NCBI RefSeq assembly: GCF_900460065.1 | Contig: NZ_UAVD01000012.1 | Coordinates: forward strand, 62,001 to 126,000 | DNA: 64,000 nucleotides | From: Streptomyces griseus | Lineage (GTDB): Bacteria; Actinomycetota; Actinomycetes; Streptomycetales; Streptomycetaceae | Direction of reading: 5' to 3' | Part shown: one piece after another, positions 1 through 9,062 of the stretch | Position numbering within the stretch: position 1 is the first letter of the stretch | Layout of the letters: the number at the start of each line of letters is the position of its first letter | Translations under genes and position numbers: made by a program | Notes under the pieces: generated by a model | What the model saw: the letters and a program-made list of their open reading frames with translations, nothing else | Databases searched by the model: none | What the model was told of the DNA's origin: nothing

Positions 1-150
1 CGGCAGGGCGAACCACGAGGACTCGCCGGTCAGCCAGAGCGAGACCTCCACACCACTGGCGACGCCCACCGCCGCCACGGTGAAGGCCTGGGAGCAGCGC
101 TCGGCGGCCTCGGGCCCGGCGGTCACCTTGATCACAAGCTTCTTCGGCAT
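1..150 (-). CDS. DsrE family protein (partial, C-terminal part outside window)
   Basis: Reading leftward from ATG at 150, the first 50 codons give MPKKLVIKVTAG followed by a helix-like stretch and VEVSLWLTGES, the usual start of small DsrE/DsrF-like sulfur-relay fold proteins. The gene runs off the left edge, so the rest of the domain cannot be judged. A -10-like TAGAGT lies at 158-163 on the minus strand, seven bases before the ATG, which suggests a leaderless transcript. The function of these stand-alone actinobacterial DsrE proteins is not established. Confidence 0.7.
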   Translation of the reverse strand, partial: MPKKLVIKVTAGPEAAERCSQAFTVAAVGVASGVEVSLWLTGESSWFALP

Positions 151-321
151 ATCCGGAACTCTAATCGTCCGCACGCGGCCTCCTGCCCGGCCCGGGGGTC
201 ACCCGTGCGCGCGGGAGAGGGAACCCGCGCCGCGCCACCTGAACGAGAAGGCCGGGCCCCCACCCATTAGGCTGGGACCGGCTTGTCACCGCCGCCACCC
301 GCTCGTCACGAGGAGCCCCCT

Positions 322-423
322 GTGCTTGAGGCATTCTTCACCGCCCTGCTGGTCCTGGTCTGCGTGGGCGTCACCGCCTTCGCCGCGATCACCGTGAAGA
401 AGCTGTACCAGGGCCAGCGCTGA
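322..423 (+). CDS. small single-pass membrane peptide, 33 aa
   Basis: GTG at 322 opens a 33-residue frame: a short N-terminus, one hydrophobic helix (ALLVLVCVGVTAFAAITV) and a basic tail ending KKLYQGQR. A GGAG motif lies at 312-315, seven bases before the start, and a -10-like TAGGCT lies at 268-273. It sits directly upstream of the nitrobindin-like gene. The peptide looks like a genuine small membrane protein, but I do not know its function. Its short length leaves some doubt. Confidence 0.6.
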   Translation: MLEAFFTALLVLVCVGVTAFAAITVKKLYQGQR

Positions 424-487
424 CCTCCGCCGCTCCCACGGTTTCCCCGCCCACTCCTCGCACCCTCACAGATCGTCTGAGCCGCTC

Positions 488-1060
488 ATGATCGAGATTC
501 CGTCCGACCTCCACCCGGACCTCGTCCCGCTGGCCTTCCTCCTCGGCAACTGGGCGGGCGCCGGCGTGTCCGACTTCCCCGGCGCCGAGAAGTGCAACTT
601 CGGCCAGGAAGTCACCTTCAGCCACGACGGCCGCGACTTCCTGGAGTACGTCTCCCACACCTGGGTCCTGGACGACGAGGGCAAGCAGGTCCGGCCGCTG
701 GAGACCGAGACCGGCTACTGGCGCATCGACAAGGACCGCAAGGTCGAGGTCGTCATGGCCCGCGACCAGGGCGTCATCGAGATCTGGTACGGCGAGCTCG
801 CCGACCAGAAGCCGCAGATCGACCTGGTCACCGACGCGGTGGCCCGCACGGCGGCCTCCGGCCCGTACAGCGGTGGCAAGCGGCTCTACGGGTACGTCAA
901 GAGCGACCTCATGTGGGTCGGCGAGAAGGCCACCCCCGAGGTCGAGCTGCGCCCGTACATGTCGGCGCACCTGAAGAAGGTCGTCACCCCGGAAGAGGTC
1001 GCCGAGATGGCGCGCAACCTCCCGGACATGCCGGACGACGGCATCGCGTTCTTCAAGTAG
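488..1060 (+). CDS. FABP-like / nitrobindin family heme-binding beta-barrel protein
   Basis: A 190-residue cytosolic protein of the DUF1794/THAP4 heme-binding domain family. The GxWxGxG signature appears as GNWAGAG near residues 21-27, and the rest has the alternating pattern of a ten-stranded fatty-acid-binding-protein-like barrel. Homologues in plants and mycobacteria (nitrobindins) bind ferric heme through a C-terminal histidine; a candidate is the His in MSAHLKKV near residue 160. A role in NO or peroxynitrite chemistry follows from the family only. It precedes nur on the same strand with a gap of 109 bases. Confidence 0.8.
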   Translation: MIEIPSDLHPDLVPLAFLLGNWAGAGVSDFPGAEKCNFGQEVTFSHDGRDFLEYVSHTWVLDDEGKQVRPLETETGYWRIDKDRKVEVVMARDQGVIEIWYGELADQKPQIDLVTDAVARTAASGPYSGGKRLYGYVKSDLMWVGEKATPEVELRPYMSAHLKKVVTPEEVAEMARNLPDMPDDGIAFFK

Positions 1061-1169
1061 GCGTTCGACGAGGACGCCGCGGGGGCGGTGCCCGGCGCGG
1101 ATCTCCCCGCGGGATCCCGCCCGGGGCCGGGGCTGCTGCCCGGTGCTCGCCCCGTCCTACACTGGGCGT

Positions 1170-1691
1170 GTGGTGAGCACCGACTGGAAGACCGATCTTC
1201 GGCAGCGCGGCTACCGGCTGACGCCCCAGCGTCAGCTCGTCCTGGAGGCGGTCGACGCCCTGGAGCACGCGACTCCGGACGACATCCTGTGCGAGGTGCG
1301 CCGGACCGCGTCCGGCGTGAACATCTCCACGGTGTACCGGACCCTGGAGCTCCTGGAGGAGCTCGGCCTGGTCAGCCACGCCCATCTGGGGCACGGCGCC
1401 CCGACGTACCACCTGGCCGACCGGCACCACCACATCCACCTGGTCTGCCGCGACTGTGCGGACGTCATAGAGGCGGATCTCTCCGTCGTCGCCGACTTCA
1501 CCGAGAAGCTGCGCGCCGATTTCGGCTTCGAGACGGACATGAAGCACTTCGCGATCTTCGGCCGGTGTGCGGGGTGCGCGGCCGCGAAAGCGGCGGACGG
1601 GGCCGCCGGCGGGTCCGCGGACGGGGCCCCGGACCGGGCCGTCGGCACCGGTGCGAACACGCCGGCGAAGGACGCCCCCGCCAAGTCGTAG
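1170..1691 (+). CDS. nur: nickel uptake regulator Nur (Fur family)
   Basis: A 173-residue Fur-family repressor nearly identical in its first 135 residues to the Streptomyces coelicolor Nur of known structure, as I recall it: the start MVSTDWK, the winged helix TPQRQLVLEAV, the recognition segment NISTVYRTLELLEELGLV and the metal-binding stretch HLADRHHHIHLVCRDC are all present. Nur with Ni(II) represses nickel uptake (nikABCDE) and the Fe superoxide dismutase. The GTG at 1170 is chosen from that alignment. TACACT at 1158-1163 ends six bases before it, so the mRNA is probably leaderless. The C-terminus has about 35 extra Ala/Gly/Asp-rich residues compared with S. coelicolor. The stop codon lies inside the -10 of the next gene. 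Confidence 0.93.
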   Translation: MVSTDWKTDLRQRGYRLTPQRQLVLEAVDALEHATPDDILCEVRRTASGVNISTVYRTLELLEELGLVSHAHLGHGAPTYHLADRHHHIHLVCRDCADVIEADLSVVADFTEKLRADFGFETDMKHFAIFGRCAGCAAAKAADGAAGGSADGAPDRAVGTGANTPAKDAPAKS

Positions 1692-1700
1692 GCTGGGCAC

Positions 1701-2666
1701 ATGATGAGCCCCCTGCTGTCCCTGCCCGGCGCCGTCCCCGCCGAAGGCCGCGACGAAGGTGTCGCCGCGCACTACGGCGACCTGTTCCGCGAGCAACGCG
1801 CGCTGGCCGACGGCAACGGCTTCGTCGACCTCTCCCACCGGGGCGTCGTCACCGTCACCGGCGAGGACCGGCTGAGCTGGCTGCACCTGCTGATCACCCA
1901 GCACGTCACCGACCTCGCCCCCAACCGGGCCACCGAGGCGCTCATCCTGTCCGCCAACGGGCACATCGAGCACGCGATGTACCTGGTCGACGACGGCACG
2001 ACCGTGTGGATGCACGTCGAGCCGGGCAGCCAGGGCGAGCTGATCGCCTACCTGGAGTCGATGAAGTTCTTCTACCGGGCCGAGGTCGCCGACCGCACCG
2101 GCGACATCGCGGTCGTCCACCTCCCGGCCGGCTCCATCGCCGAGGTCCCGGACGGCGTCGTCGTACGGGAGACCCCGCAGGGCCGGGACCTGTTCCTGCC
2201 CCGCGCCGACCTGGAGACGTACGCCGCCGCCCACGGCCCCGCCGCCGGGATCCTGGCGTACGAGGCGCTGCGCGTGGAGGGGCACCGGCCGCGCGTCGGC
2301 TTCGAGACCGACCACCGCACCATCCCGCACGAGCTCGGCTGGATCGGCGGCGCCGTCCACCTCCAGAAGGGCTGCTACCGGGGCCAGGAGACCGTCGCCC
2401 GCGTCCACAACCTGGGGAAGCCGCCGCGGCGGCTCGTCTTCCTGCACCTGGACGGCAGCGAGGTGCACCTCCCGGGACACGGGACGCCGGTACGGCTGGC
2501 CGCCGACGGCCAGGAGGGCCGCCAGCTCGGCTTCATCACCACCTCGGCCCGCCACCACGAGCTGGGCCCGATCGCCCTCGCCCTGGTCAAGCGGAACGTG
2601 GCCGTCGACGCGGAGCTCCTCGCCGGGGACACGGCGGCGGCCCAGGAGACGGTGGTCGAGCCGTAG
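1701..2666 (+). CDS. ygfZ: YgfZ/GcvT-like folate-binding protein
   Basis: A 321-residue protein of the aminomethyltransferase-fold family that uses tetrahydrofolate in Fe-S cluster assembly and repair. The YgfZ signature K-G-C-x-x-G-Q-E is present as KGCYRGQE near residue 220, including the Cys that defines the family; the GcvT folate-binding N-terminal domain and C-terminal barrel are intact. A -10-like TAGGCT at 1689-1694 overlaps the nur stop codon and lies six bases before the ATG, so this gene probably has its own leaderless promoter. A second ATG at 1704 is possible. It converges on dtd. Confidence 0.9.
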   Translation: MMSPLLSLPGAVPAEGRDEGVAAHYGDLFREQRALADGNGFVDLSHRGVVTVTGEDRLSWLHLLITQHVTDLAPNRATEALILSANGHIEHAMYLVDDGTTVWMHVEPGSQGELIAYLESMKFFYRAEVADRTGDIAVVHLPAGSIAEVPDGVVVRETPQGRDLFLPRADLETYAAAHGPAAGILAYEALRVEGHRPRVGFETDHRTIPHELGWIGGAVHLQKGCYRGQETVARVHNLGKPPRRLVFLHLDGSEVHLPGHGTPVRLAADGQEGRQLGFITTSARHHELGPIALALVKRNVAVDAELLAGDTAAAQETVVEP

Positions 2667-2690
2667 GCGCCCCGCGCGACCCGGACGGCC

Positions 2691-3140
2691 CTACACCTCG
2701 ATGATCACCGTGAACGGGCCGTGATTCGTCAGGGAGACCCGCATGTCCGCTCCGAACCGGCCCGTCTCCACCCGCGCCCCGAGCGCCCGCAGCTGCGCCA
2801 CCACCTCGTCCACCAGCGGCTCGGCCACCTCGCCGGGCGCCGCGGCGTTCCACGTGGGCCGACGGCCCTTGCGGGCGTCCCCGTAGAGAGTGAACTGAGA
2901 AATCACCAACAGGGGGGCGTTCACGTCCGAACAGGACTTCTCGCCCTCCAGGACGCGCACCGACCAGAGCTTGCGGGCCAGCTGCGCCGCCTTCTGAGGG
3001 GTGTCGTCATGGGTGACCCCGACCAGCACACACAGGCCCTCGCCGACGATCTCCCCGACGACTCCGGGGGCCGAGGGGTCGTCCGTCGCCCCGGCGACCG
3101 AGACGCTCGCGCCGTCCACTCTCTGCACCACTGCACGCAT
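2691..3140 (-). CDS. dtd: D-aminoacyl-tRNA deacylase
   Basis: A 149-residue enzyme that hydrolyses D-amino acids from mischarged tRNA. Both active-site signatures are present: SQFTLYGD (the SQxT motif) and the C-terminal NHGPFT (the Gly-cisPro motif). The start MRAVVQRV is the canonical family start; a longer upstream frame exists but is unlike the family. A -10-like TAGGTT (3148-3153, minus strand) lies seven bases before the ATG, pointing to a leaderless mRNA. It is divergent from rsiG with 115 bases between. Confidence 0.95.
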   Translation of the reverse strand: MRAVVQRVDGASVSVAGATDDPSAPGVVGEIVGEGLCVLVGVTHDDTPQKAAQLARKLWSVRVLEGEKSCSDVNAPLLVISQFTLYGDARKGRRPTWNAAAPGEVAEPLVDEVVAQLRALGARVETGRFGADMRVSLTNHGPFTVIIEV

Positions 3141-3255
3141 ACAGACCAACCTATCTTGGGCTGAACGGGTACAGAGCACCTGCATCGGCACCGTGCGGAG
3201 TGGCACGATGCACGATGTCGGTGTGCCGACGCACCGGTCGAGGGGACGGAACAGC

Positions 3256-3912
3256 ATGAGTACCTATGGAGCCGGACAATCTCCCGGTGCCGTACCGGGC
3301 GCACGCCACCGCACCAGCACCCTGCGGTCACCCGTACAGCGCAGTCTGCCGGGACAGGGTCCCGTACTGCCGCCCGCGACGCCCCCGGCAGCCGCCGCCG
3401 TGCCCGAGCAGGCCGGCGGCGACGCGGGGATCGGCGGGCTGCGGCTGCCGGAGCTGCGGACGCTGCGCCGCGACGCCCAGCGCGACGAGGCCGACCTCAG
3501 CTACGTACGCCGGCTGGTGCAGGGCCGGATCGACATCCTCCGCGCCGAACTGGCCCGCCGCCGGGACCCGGAGGCCCCGGTGGAGGACGCGGCCGTGGTG
3601 AGCCGGCTCTCGGAGATCCTGGCCGACACCCCGTCCCGGCACCGCACCTCCGCCCGGCACGTCACGCTGACGACGCCGCGCGGCGACGAGTTCCGGCAGC
3701 TCGCCGCCGAGAACCTCGCCGAGGTCGAGCTGTCCGATCTGGACGCCCGGACGGACGAGGAACTGCACACGGCGATGGGGCGGCTCGTCCGCTACGAACA
3801 GCAGGTCTCCCGGCGCCGACACGAGCTCCAGCGCACCGCAGACGATTGCGGCGCGGAGATCGCCCGCAGGTACCGTGACGGGGAAGCACAAGTAGACGAC
3901 CTGCTCGCCTGA
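3256..3912 (+). CDS. rsiG: RsiG, c-di-GMP-dependent anti-sigma factor of WhiG
   Basis: A 218-residue, mainly helical protein with a disordered Pro/Ala-rich N-terminus. It carries two exact copies of the c-di-GMP-binding signature E(X3)S(X2)R(X3)Q(X3)D: E78-S82-R85-Q89-D93 and E181-S185-R188-Q192-D196. In Streptomyces, RsiG bound to a c-di-GMP dimer sequesters the sporulation sigma factor WhiG on its two antiparallel helices. Both motifs have all five key residues, so ligand binding is probably intact. The ATG at 3256 follows a GGGGACGG ribosome binding site. It sits between dtd (divergent) and an asparaginase gene. Confidence 0.93.
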   Translation: MSTYGAGQSPGAVPGARHRTSTLRSPVQRSLPGQGPVLPPATPPAAAAVPEQAGGDAGIGGLRLPELRTLRRDAQRDEADLSYVRRLVQGRIDILRAELARRRDPEAPVEDAAVVSRLSEILADTPSRHRTSARHVTLTTPRGDEFRQLAAENLAEVELSDLDARTDEELHTAMGRLVRYEQQVSRRRHELQRTADDCGAEIARRYRDGEAQVDDLLA

Positions 3913-3962
3913 AGCGACCCTTCCGGGCGCGGGTCCCGCACCCCCGTCCCCGGAAGGCCACC

Positions 3963-4949
3963 ATGACGTCCACCGACGCCCCGTCCGCCATATCCTCCGT
4001 CCCGGCCCCCGCCCCGCCCGTCCTGGCCGAGGTCGTGCGCTCCGGGTTCACGGAGGGGCACCACCGGGGATCGCTGGTCCTGCTGGCCGCCGACGGCAGC
4101 GTGGAGCGGGCGATCGGGGACCCCGCGGCGCCCGTCTTCCCCCGGTCCTCGAACAAGCCGATGCAGGCCGCCGCGATCCTGCGGGCCGGCCTCGACCTCG
4201 CGGGCGAACGGCTGGCGCTGGCCGCCGCGAGCCACTCCGGGGAACCCTTCCACCTCGACCTCGCACGGAAGATGCTCGCCGAGCACGGGCTGGGCCCGGG
4301 CGACCTCCTGACCCCGCCGGACCTGCCGCTGGACCCGGTGGAGGCGGAGGCCTACCTCGCCGCCGGGCACGTACGCGAGCGGATCACGATGAACTGCTCC
4401 GGCAAGCACGCGGCCATGCTCGCCGTCTGCGTCCGCAACGGCTGGGACACCGCCACGTACCTCGCCCCGGACCATCCTCTCCAGCAGCTCATCGGGCAGG
4501 TCGTCGCCGAAGCCGCCGGCGAGCCGGTCGCGGCCCTGGGCACGGACGGCTGCGGGGCCCCGCTGATGGCGATCGGGCTGACCGGCCTGGCGCGCGCCTT
4601 CCGCTCCTTCGTGCTGGCGGAGCCCGGGAGCGCCGAGCGCCGGGTCGCCGACGCGATGCGCGCCCACCCGGAGTACGTCGCGGGCACCCGGCGCCCCGAC
4701 ACCTGGCTGATGCGCGAGGTGCCGGGGACGCTCTCCAAGATGGGCGCGGAGGCGGTCCAGGCGGTCGCCCTGGCCGACGGCAGGGCCCTCGCCTTCAAGA
4801 TCGACGACGGGGCGGGCCGGGCGCTCGGCCCGGTGCTGGCCCGCGCCCTGGAGCTGCTGGGCGTGGATGCCCCGGTGGTCGCCCGGATCGGACGGTCGCC
4901 GCTGCTCGGCGGGGCGGCCGAGGTCGGGGAAATTCGCGCGACATTCTGA
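3963..4949 (+). CDS. asparaginase (L-asparaginase II family)
   Basis: A 328-residue protein of the Asparaginase_II family (thermolabile Rhizobium etli type), unrelated to the E. coli enzymes. Family blocks visible are SNKPMQAAA near residue 62, the ASHSGEPFH block, MNCSGKHAAML (the conserved C/S-G-K-H-A region) near residue 145 and GTDGCGAP. It hydrolyses L-asparagine to aspartate and ammonia. No signal peptide is evident, so it should be cytosolic. The start follows a GGAAGG ribosome binding site. It is the second gene after rsiG on the same strand. Confidence 0.88.
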   Translation: MTSTDAPSAISSVPAPAPPVLAEVVRSGFTEGHHRGSLVLLAADGSVERAIGDPAAPVFPRSSNKPMQAAAILRAGLDLAGERLALAAASHSGEPFHLDLARKMLAEHGLGPGDLLTPPDLPLDPVEAEAYLAAGHVRERITMNCSGKHAAMLAVCVRNGWDTATYLAPDHPLQQLIGQVVAEAAGEPVAALGTDGCGAPLMAIGLTGLARAFRSFVLAEPGSAERRVADAMRAHPEYVAGTRRPDTWLMREVPGTLSKMGAEAVQAVALADGRALAFKIDDGAGRALGPVLARALELLGVDAPVVARIGRSPLLGGAAEVGEIRATF

Positions 4950-4973
4950 GGGACGCCTGCCTAGCGTGGAGGG

Positions 4974-6224
4974 ATGAGCCTTGATGTCCGCACCATCACC
5001 CCGTCCGAGAGCGCCGAGTGGATGAGGGCGGTGAGCACCGGGTTCCTCACGGCGGGCACACCGAGTGAGGAGCTCGTCGCGGACCGCTTCGCCGGCGCCG
5101 ACCTCTCCCGCACGCAGGGGGCCTTCGAGGCCGGCCGCTGCGTGGCGACGTTCCGCTCCTTCGCCCAGGAGCTGACGGTGGTCGGCGGGGCCACCGTGGC
5201 GGCCGACGCGATCAGCGGGGTGACGGTGACGCCCACGCACCGCCGGCGCGGACTGCTCAGCCGGATGATGGCGACCGACCTGGCGGCGGCCAAGGAGCGC
5301 GGCGAGCCGGTCGCCTCGCTGATCGCCGCCGAGTACCCGATCTACGGACGGTACGGCTTCGGCCCCGCCGCCTGGACCTCCGTGTGGGAGGTCTCCGTGT
5401 ACCGGGCCGGCCTCGACGCGCGCCGCTCCGGGCAGCCGGCGGACGGCGGCCGGATCGAGATGGTGGACGGCGCGGACGTCCGCAAGCTCGGGCCCGAGGT
5501 GCATGGAGCGCTGGCGGCCCGGCAGCCCGGCGTGGTGACCCGCGACGAGCGCTGGTGGCGGCAGCGGACGGGGGCGGCGCCCAGTTCGGCCCACGAGAAG
5601 TGGACCGAACCCTTCTACGTCGTGCACCGCGCCGCCGACGGCACGGTCGACGGCCTGATGACGTATGGCACGGACGACACGTGGGGCGACGCCAAGCAGC
5701 CGCTGAACACCGCCTCCGTACGGGACATGATCGCGCTGAACCCGGCGGCCGAGCGGGCCCTGTGGCACTACCTCTGCTCGATCGACTGGATCACCACGAT
5801 CCGCTCCGGCTACCGCGCCCCCGACGACCTGCTCCCGCTGCTGCTGCCCGACCCGCGCGCGGCCCGGATGATCACGAACGCGGACTGGCTGTGGCTGCGG
5901 ATGCTGGACGTGCCGCGCGCCCTGGAGGCCCGGACCTACGGCACCGAGGCGTCGCTCGTCCTGGAGGTCCGGGACGACGCCGGGCTGGCCGGGGGCCGCT
6001 TCCTGCTGGACGCCTCGACCGGGGGCGCCCGGTGCGTATCGACCACCCGGAGCGCCGATCTGGTCCTGGGGGTGGCCGAGTTGGCGACGCTGTATCTGGG
6101 CGACGAGTCCGTGCGGCGGCTGGTGGACCTGGGCCGGGCGGAGGAGTCGCGGGCGGGTGCGGCGACGACGGCGGACGCCGTGTTCCGTACGGGCCGGCGG
6201 CCGTGGTGCCCGGACGTGTTCTGA
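4974..6224 (+). CDS. Eis-like GNAT N-acetyltransferase
   Basis: A 416-residue protein with the three-part Eis layout: an N-terminal GNAT domain containing the acetyl-CoA loop [15 protein letters not shown] (R-R-x-G-L), a middle degenerate GNAT region and a C-terminal SCP2-like domain. The very C-terminal residues DVF, carrying the free carboxylate used as catalytic base in Eis, are conserved. Eis enzymes acetylate amines on aminoglycosides, lysines or peptides; the substrate here is unknown. The gene starts 25 bases after the asparaginase stop, with GGAGGG just before the ATG, and may be co-transcribed with it. Confidence 0.87.
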   Translation: MSLDVRTITPSESAEWMRAVSTGFLTAGTPSEELVADRFAGADLSRTQGAFEAGRCVATFRSFAQELTVVGGATVAADAISGVTVTPTHRRRGLLSRMMATDLAAAKERGEPVASLIAAEYPIYGRYGFGPAAWTSVWEVSVYRAGLDARRSGQPADGGRIEMVDGADVRKLGPEVHGALAARQPGVVTRDERWWRQRTGAAPSSAHEKWTEPFYVVHRAADGTVDGLMTYGTDDTWGDAKQPLNTASVRDMIALNPAAERALWHYLCSIDWITTIRSGYRAPDDLLPLLLPDPRAARMITNADWLWLRMLDVPRALEARTYGTEASLVLEVRDDAGLAGGRFLLDASTGGARCVSTTRSADLVLGVAELATLYLGDESVRRLVDLGRAEESRAGAATTADAVFRTGRRPWCPDVF

Positions 6225-6276
6225 CCCCCGCCCGCCCCGGGGGCCGGTACCGGGACCGCGGTCCCGGTACCGGCGG

Positions 6277-7113
6277 TCAGCGGGTCCGGATCCGGAACAG
6301 CGTGCCCGAGGCGGCGACCGCCACGGCGAGCATCCCCGCGGCCCAGGCGAGCGCGATCCAGGGGGTGTCGCCCATCTCCTGGCCGAGCAGCAGCCCGCGC
6401 AGCGACTCGATGGCCGGGGTGATCGGCTGGTGGTCGGCGAAACCGTGCAGCCAGTCGGGCATGTTCTCGGTCGGCACGAACGCGCTGCTCGGGTAGGGCA
6501 GGAACGACATGAAGAACGTGAAGCCGCTCGCCGCCTCCGGGGTCCGGGCCAGCAGGCCGATCGCCGCCGAGATCCAGGACAGGGCCACGATGTAGGCCAC
6601 CAGCACGGCGCCGACCACGAGCCAGCCGCTCCAGGAGGCGGCGGGCCGGAAGCCGATCAGCAGCGCGACGCCGAAGACCAGGGCGGTGGAGCAGAGGTTG
6701 CGGACGGTGCTGGCCGCCACGTGTCCGGCCAGCACCGGCGTGGCGCCCACGTCCAGGGAGCGGAACCGGTCGATGATGCCGCCCTTCATGTCCTCGCTGA
6801 CGGCGGTCGCGGTGGTCGCGGCACCGAACCCGGCGGACAGGAGCAGGACGCCCGGGACGACGTACATGACGTACGAGTCGCTGTCCGTCCCGGTGTCGAT
6901 CGCACCGCCGAAGAAGTAGACGAAGATCAGCATCATCATGATCGGCAGGGCCAGCGACGTGATCAGCGCGTCGGTGTTGCGGCTGCTGATGCGCAGCGCG
7001 CGGGCGGCCATGACGGCGGTGTGGGTGAGCAGCCCGGGGGCGGGGGAGGGGTGGCGCGGGGGCCCGCCGGAGTGCCGGGCCGGGGTGCCGCGCCGCAGGG
7101 CGGTGTCAGACAT
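6277..7113 (-). CDS. ABC-2 type transporter permease (DrrB-like)
   Basis: A 278-residue integral membrane protein with six predicted helices and the ABC-2 signature region between TM4 and TM5, as in DrrB, the daunorubicin-exporter permease. The N-terminus is cytosolic and Arg/Pro-rich. Its start overlaps the end of the upstream ATPase gene by eight bases, so the two are translationally coupled and probably form one exporter. The divergent TetR gene at 8258 is the likely regulator. The substrate is unknown; antibiotics or lipids are typical for the family. Confidence 0.88.
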   Translation of the reverse strand: MSDTALRRGTPARHSGGPPRHPSPAPGLLTHTAVMAARALRISSRNTDALITSLALPIMMMLIFVYFFGGAIDTGTDSDSYVMYVVPGVLLLSAGFGAATTATAVSEDMKGGIIDRFRSLDVGATPVLAGHVAASTVRNLCSTALVFGVALLIGFRPAASWSGWLVVGAVLVAYIVALSWISAAIGLLARTPEAASGFTFFMSFLPYPSSAFVPTENMPDWLHGFADHQPITPAIESLRGLLLGQEMGDTPWIALAWAAGMLAVAVAASGTLFRIRTR

Positions 7114-8113
7114 GGGTGGACGCCTCCGGGGTGGTGGGCGCGTTCGAGGTGAGGTCCAGGAAGACGTCGTCGAGGGTCGCGCTGTGCAGGCTGAAGCGTT
7201 CGATCGCGTGGCCCGTCGGGTCGACCTCGTCGAGCAGGGCGCGCACCTGGGCCGCCGAGCCGTCGGTGGGGAGGCCGAGCGTCAGGGTCTCGGGGGAGTG
7301 GTGGACGGCCCGCCCGGCCAGCCGGAGGTAGGCCTCGCTGCTGGTGAGGACCAGGTCGAGGCGGTGTCCGCCGACGCGGGACTTGAGGTCGGCGGCGGTG
7401 CCCTCGGCGACGATCCGGCCCCGGTTCAGCAGGGCGATGCGGTCGGCGAGGCGGTCGGCCTCCTCCAGGTACTGGGTGGTGAGCAGGATGGTGGCCCCGC
7501 TCGCGGCCAGCTCCCTCACGACGTCCCACAGGCCGTGGCGGCTGCGCGGGTCGAGGCCGGTGGTCGGTTCGTCCAGGAAGAAGACCTCGGGTTCCGGTGA
7601 GCCGACGAGTCCGGCGGCCAGGTCGAGGCGGCGGCGCATCCCGCCGGAGTAGGTGCGGACGGGGCGGCGGGCCGCCGCGGTGAGGTCGAACCGTTCCAGC
7701 AGCTCCCCGGCCCGGCGCCGGGCTCCGGCCCGGGAGAGCCCGGAGAGCCGGGCCATCATCCGCAGGTTCTCCTCGCCGGTCTGGGTCTCGTCGACGGCGG
7801 CGAACTGGCCGGTGAGGCTGATCGACCCGCGCACCGCGCTCCGCTCGGCGACGACGTCGTACCCCGCGACGCGGGCGGAGCCGGAATCGGCCTCGGTCAG
7901 CGTCGTGAGGATCCGCACGGTGGTGGTCTTGCCGGCCCCGTTCGGCCCGAGGAGGGAGAAGACGGTGCCGCGCGCGACCCGGAGGTCGAGGCCGTCGAGG
8001 ACCCGGACGGCGGGTTTTCCGTAGGACTTGGTGAGGCCGTACGCCTCGATGGCGTGGGAGCCGTCGGCGGTGCCGCCGCCGCGGCTGCCGGTGGTGCCGG
8101 TCGGACCGGTCAT
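7106..8113 (-). CDS. daunorubicin-resistance-type ABC transporter ATPase (DrrA-like)
   Basis: A 335-residue ATPase with Walker A GPNGAGKTTT (residues 56-65), the signature YSGGMRRRLDLA, Walker B VFFLDEPTTGLDP and the H-loop area TTQYLEEADRLADRI. The last 100 residues form the DrrA-type C-terminal domain ending with ATLDDVFLDLT, the motif that contacts the permease. AAAGGAG precedes the ATG. It is the first gene of a two-gene exporter operon, divergent from a TetR gene with two palindromes between them, so repression by that TetR protein is likely. Confidence 0.92.
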   Translation of the reverse strand: MTGPTGTTGSRGGGTADGSHAIEAYGLTKSYGKPAVRVLDGLDLRVARGTVFSLLGPNGAGKTTTVRILTTLTEADSGSARVAGYDVVAERSAVRGSISLTGQFAAVDETQTGEENLRMMARLSGLSRAGARRRAGELLERFDLTAAARRPVRTYSGGMRRRLDLAAGLVGSPEPEVFFLDEPTTGLDPRSRHGLWDVVRELAASGATILLTTQYLEEADRLADRIALLNRGRIVAEGTAADLKSRVGGHRLDLVLTSSEAYLRLAGRAVHHSPETLTLGLPTDGSAAQVRALLDEVDPTGHAIERFSLHSATLDDVFLDLTSNAPTTPEASTHV

Positions 8114-8130
8114 GGTTCGGATCTCCTTTT

Positions 8131-8167
8131 GCGTATGCCATACGCGTTACTGCGTAAGCATTACGCA
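8131..8167. promoter_or_regulatory. two palindromic operator candidates between the DrrAB operon and tetR
   Basis: The first site is GCGTATG-C-CATACGC (8131-8145), a perfect inverted repeat with a one-base centre. The second is TGCGTAA-GCA-TTACGCA (8151-8167), perfect with a three-base centre. They share the half-site core GCGTA. A -10-like TAGGAT for the TetR gene follows at 8172-8177. The position between divergent genes is typical of a TetR operator pair; binding is inferred. Confidence 0.75.
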
Positions 8168-8257
8168 TCTCTAGGATGGGGTCAAGGCGAACGGGGGCGC
8201 CGAGCGCGCCGGCGGCAGGACGGCGGCGCGGCCGGGACGGTGGGCGAAGGGGATGCG

Positions 8258-9043
8258 GTGACGGAGAAGAACGGCTCGGGCGGCGGTGATCTGCCGGCCA
8301 GCCTGGAGGCGGCCTGGGGGCTGCGGGACCGCCCGGCCAAGGGGCCGAAACCCGGCCTGAGCCTGGAGCGGATCGTGGCCGCGGCGGTGGCCGTCGCGGC
8401 GGCCGACGGGCTCGGGGCCGTGTCGATGGGCCGGGTCGCCCAGGAGCTCGGCGCGTCCACGATGTCCCTGTACCGGTACGTCTCCGCCAAGGACGAGCTG
8501 TACGTCCTGATGCAGGAGGCGGCGATCGGCCCGCCGGCGCCCCTGTCCGCCCTGGAGACCGGCGCGGGGTGGCGGGCGGCGCTCACCGAATGGGCCGCCG
8601 CGCAGCGCGAGCGCTACCACGGCCACCTCTGGGCGCTCCGCATCCCCATCGGCGGCCCGCCCGCGACCCCCAACTCGATCGCCTGGTGGGAGCAGGGGCT
8701 CCAGGCGCTGCGGGACAGCGGTCTCGGCGAGGGCGACAAGACCTCGGTGATCCTGCTGATCTCCAACTTCGTGCGCAGCGAGGCGCTGATGACGAGCGAT
8801 CTGAGCGCCGCCGTCATCGCCCGCGGCATCACCCCCGAGGAACTGGCGGCCTCCCACGAACGCACCCTCAAGCGGCTCGTCGACCCCGAACGGCACCCCG
8901 GGATCACCCAGCAGCTGGAGACCGGGGTGATGAGCGCGCCGGACGAGGCGGACTACGAGTTCGGCTTCGGCATGGGCGTGCTGCTGGACGGGGTGGAGGC
9001 GCTGATCCGCAGGGCGGCCGACGGCGAGGTCAAGTCCGCTTGA
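8258..9043 (+). CDS. TetR family transcriptional regulator (TetR_C class)
   Basis: A 261-residue repressor. The helix-turn-helix spans roughly residues 45-95 (LSLERIVAAAVAVAAADGL ... VAQELGASTMSLYRYVSAKDEL). The C-terminal half resembles the TetR_C_1 ligand-binding domain often found beside DrrAB-type exporters. GTG at 8258 is chosen because AAGGGG precedes it and the HTH begins soon after; the longer upstream frame would cover the operator. It probably represses the divergent ABC exporter and itself. Confidence 0.88.
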   Translation: MTEKNGSGGGDLPASLEAAWGLRDRPAKGPKPGLSLERIVAAAVAVAAADGLGAVSMGRVAQELGASTMSLYRYVSAKDELYVLMQEAAIGPPAPLSALETGAGWRAALTEWAAAQRERYHGHLWALRIPIGGPPATPNSIAWWEQGLQALRDSGLGEGDKTSVILLISNFVRSEALMTSDLSAAVIARGITPEELAASHERTLKRLVDPERHPGITQQLETGVMSAPDEADYEFGFGMGVLLDGVEALIRRAADGEVKSA

Positions 9044-9062
9044 GGTCGGAGGCGTACGCTTC

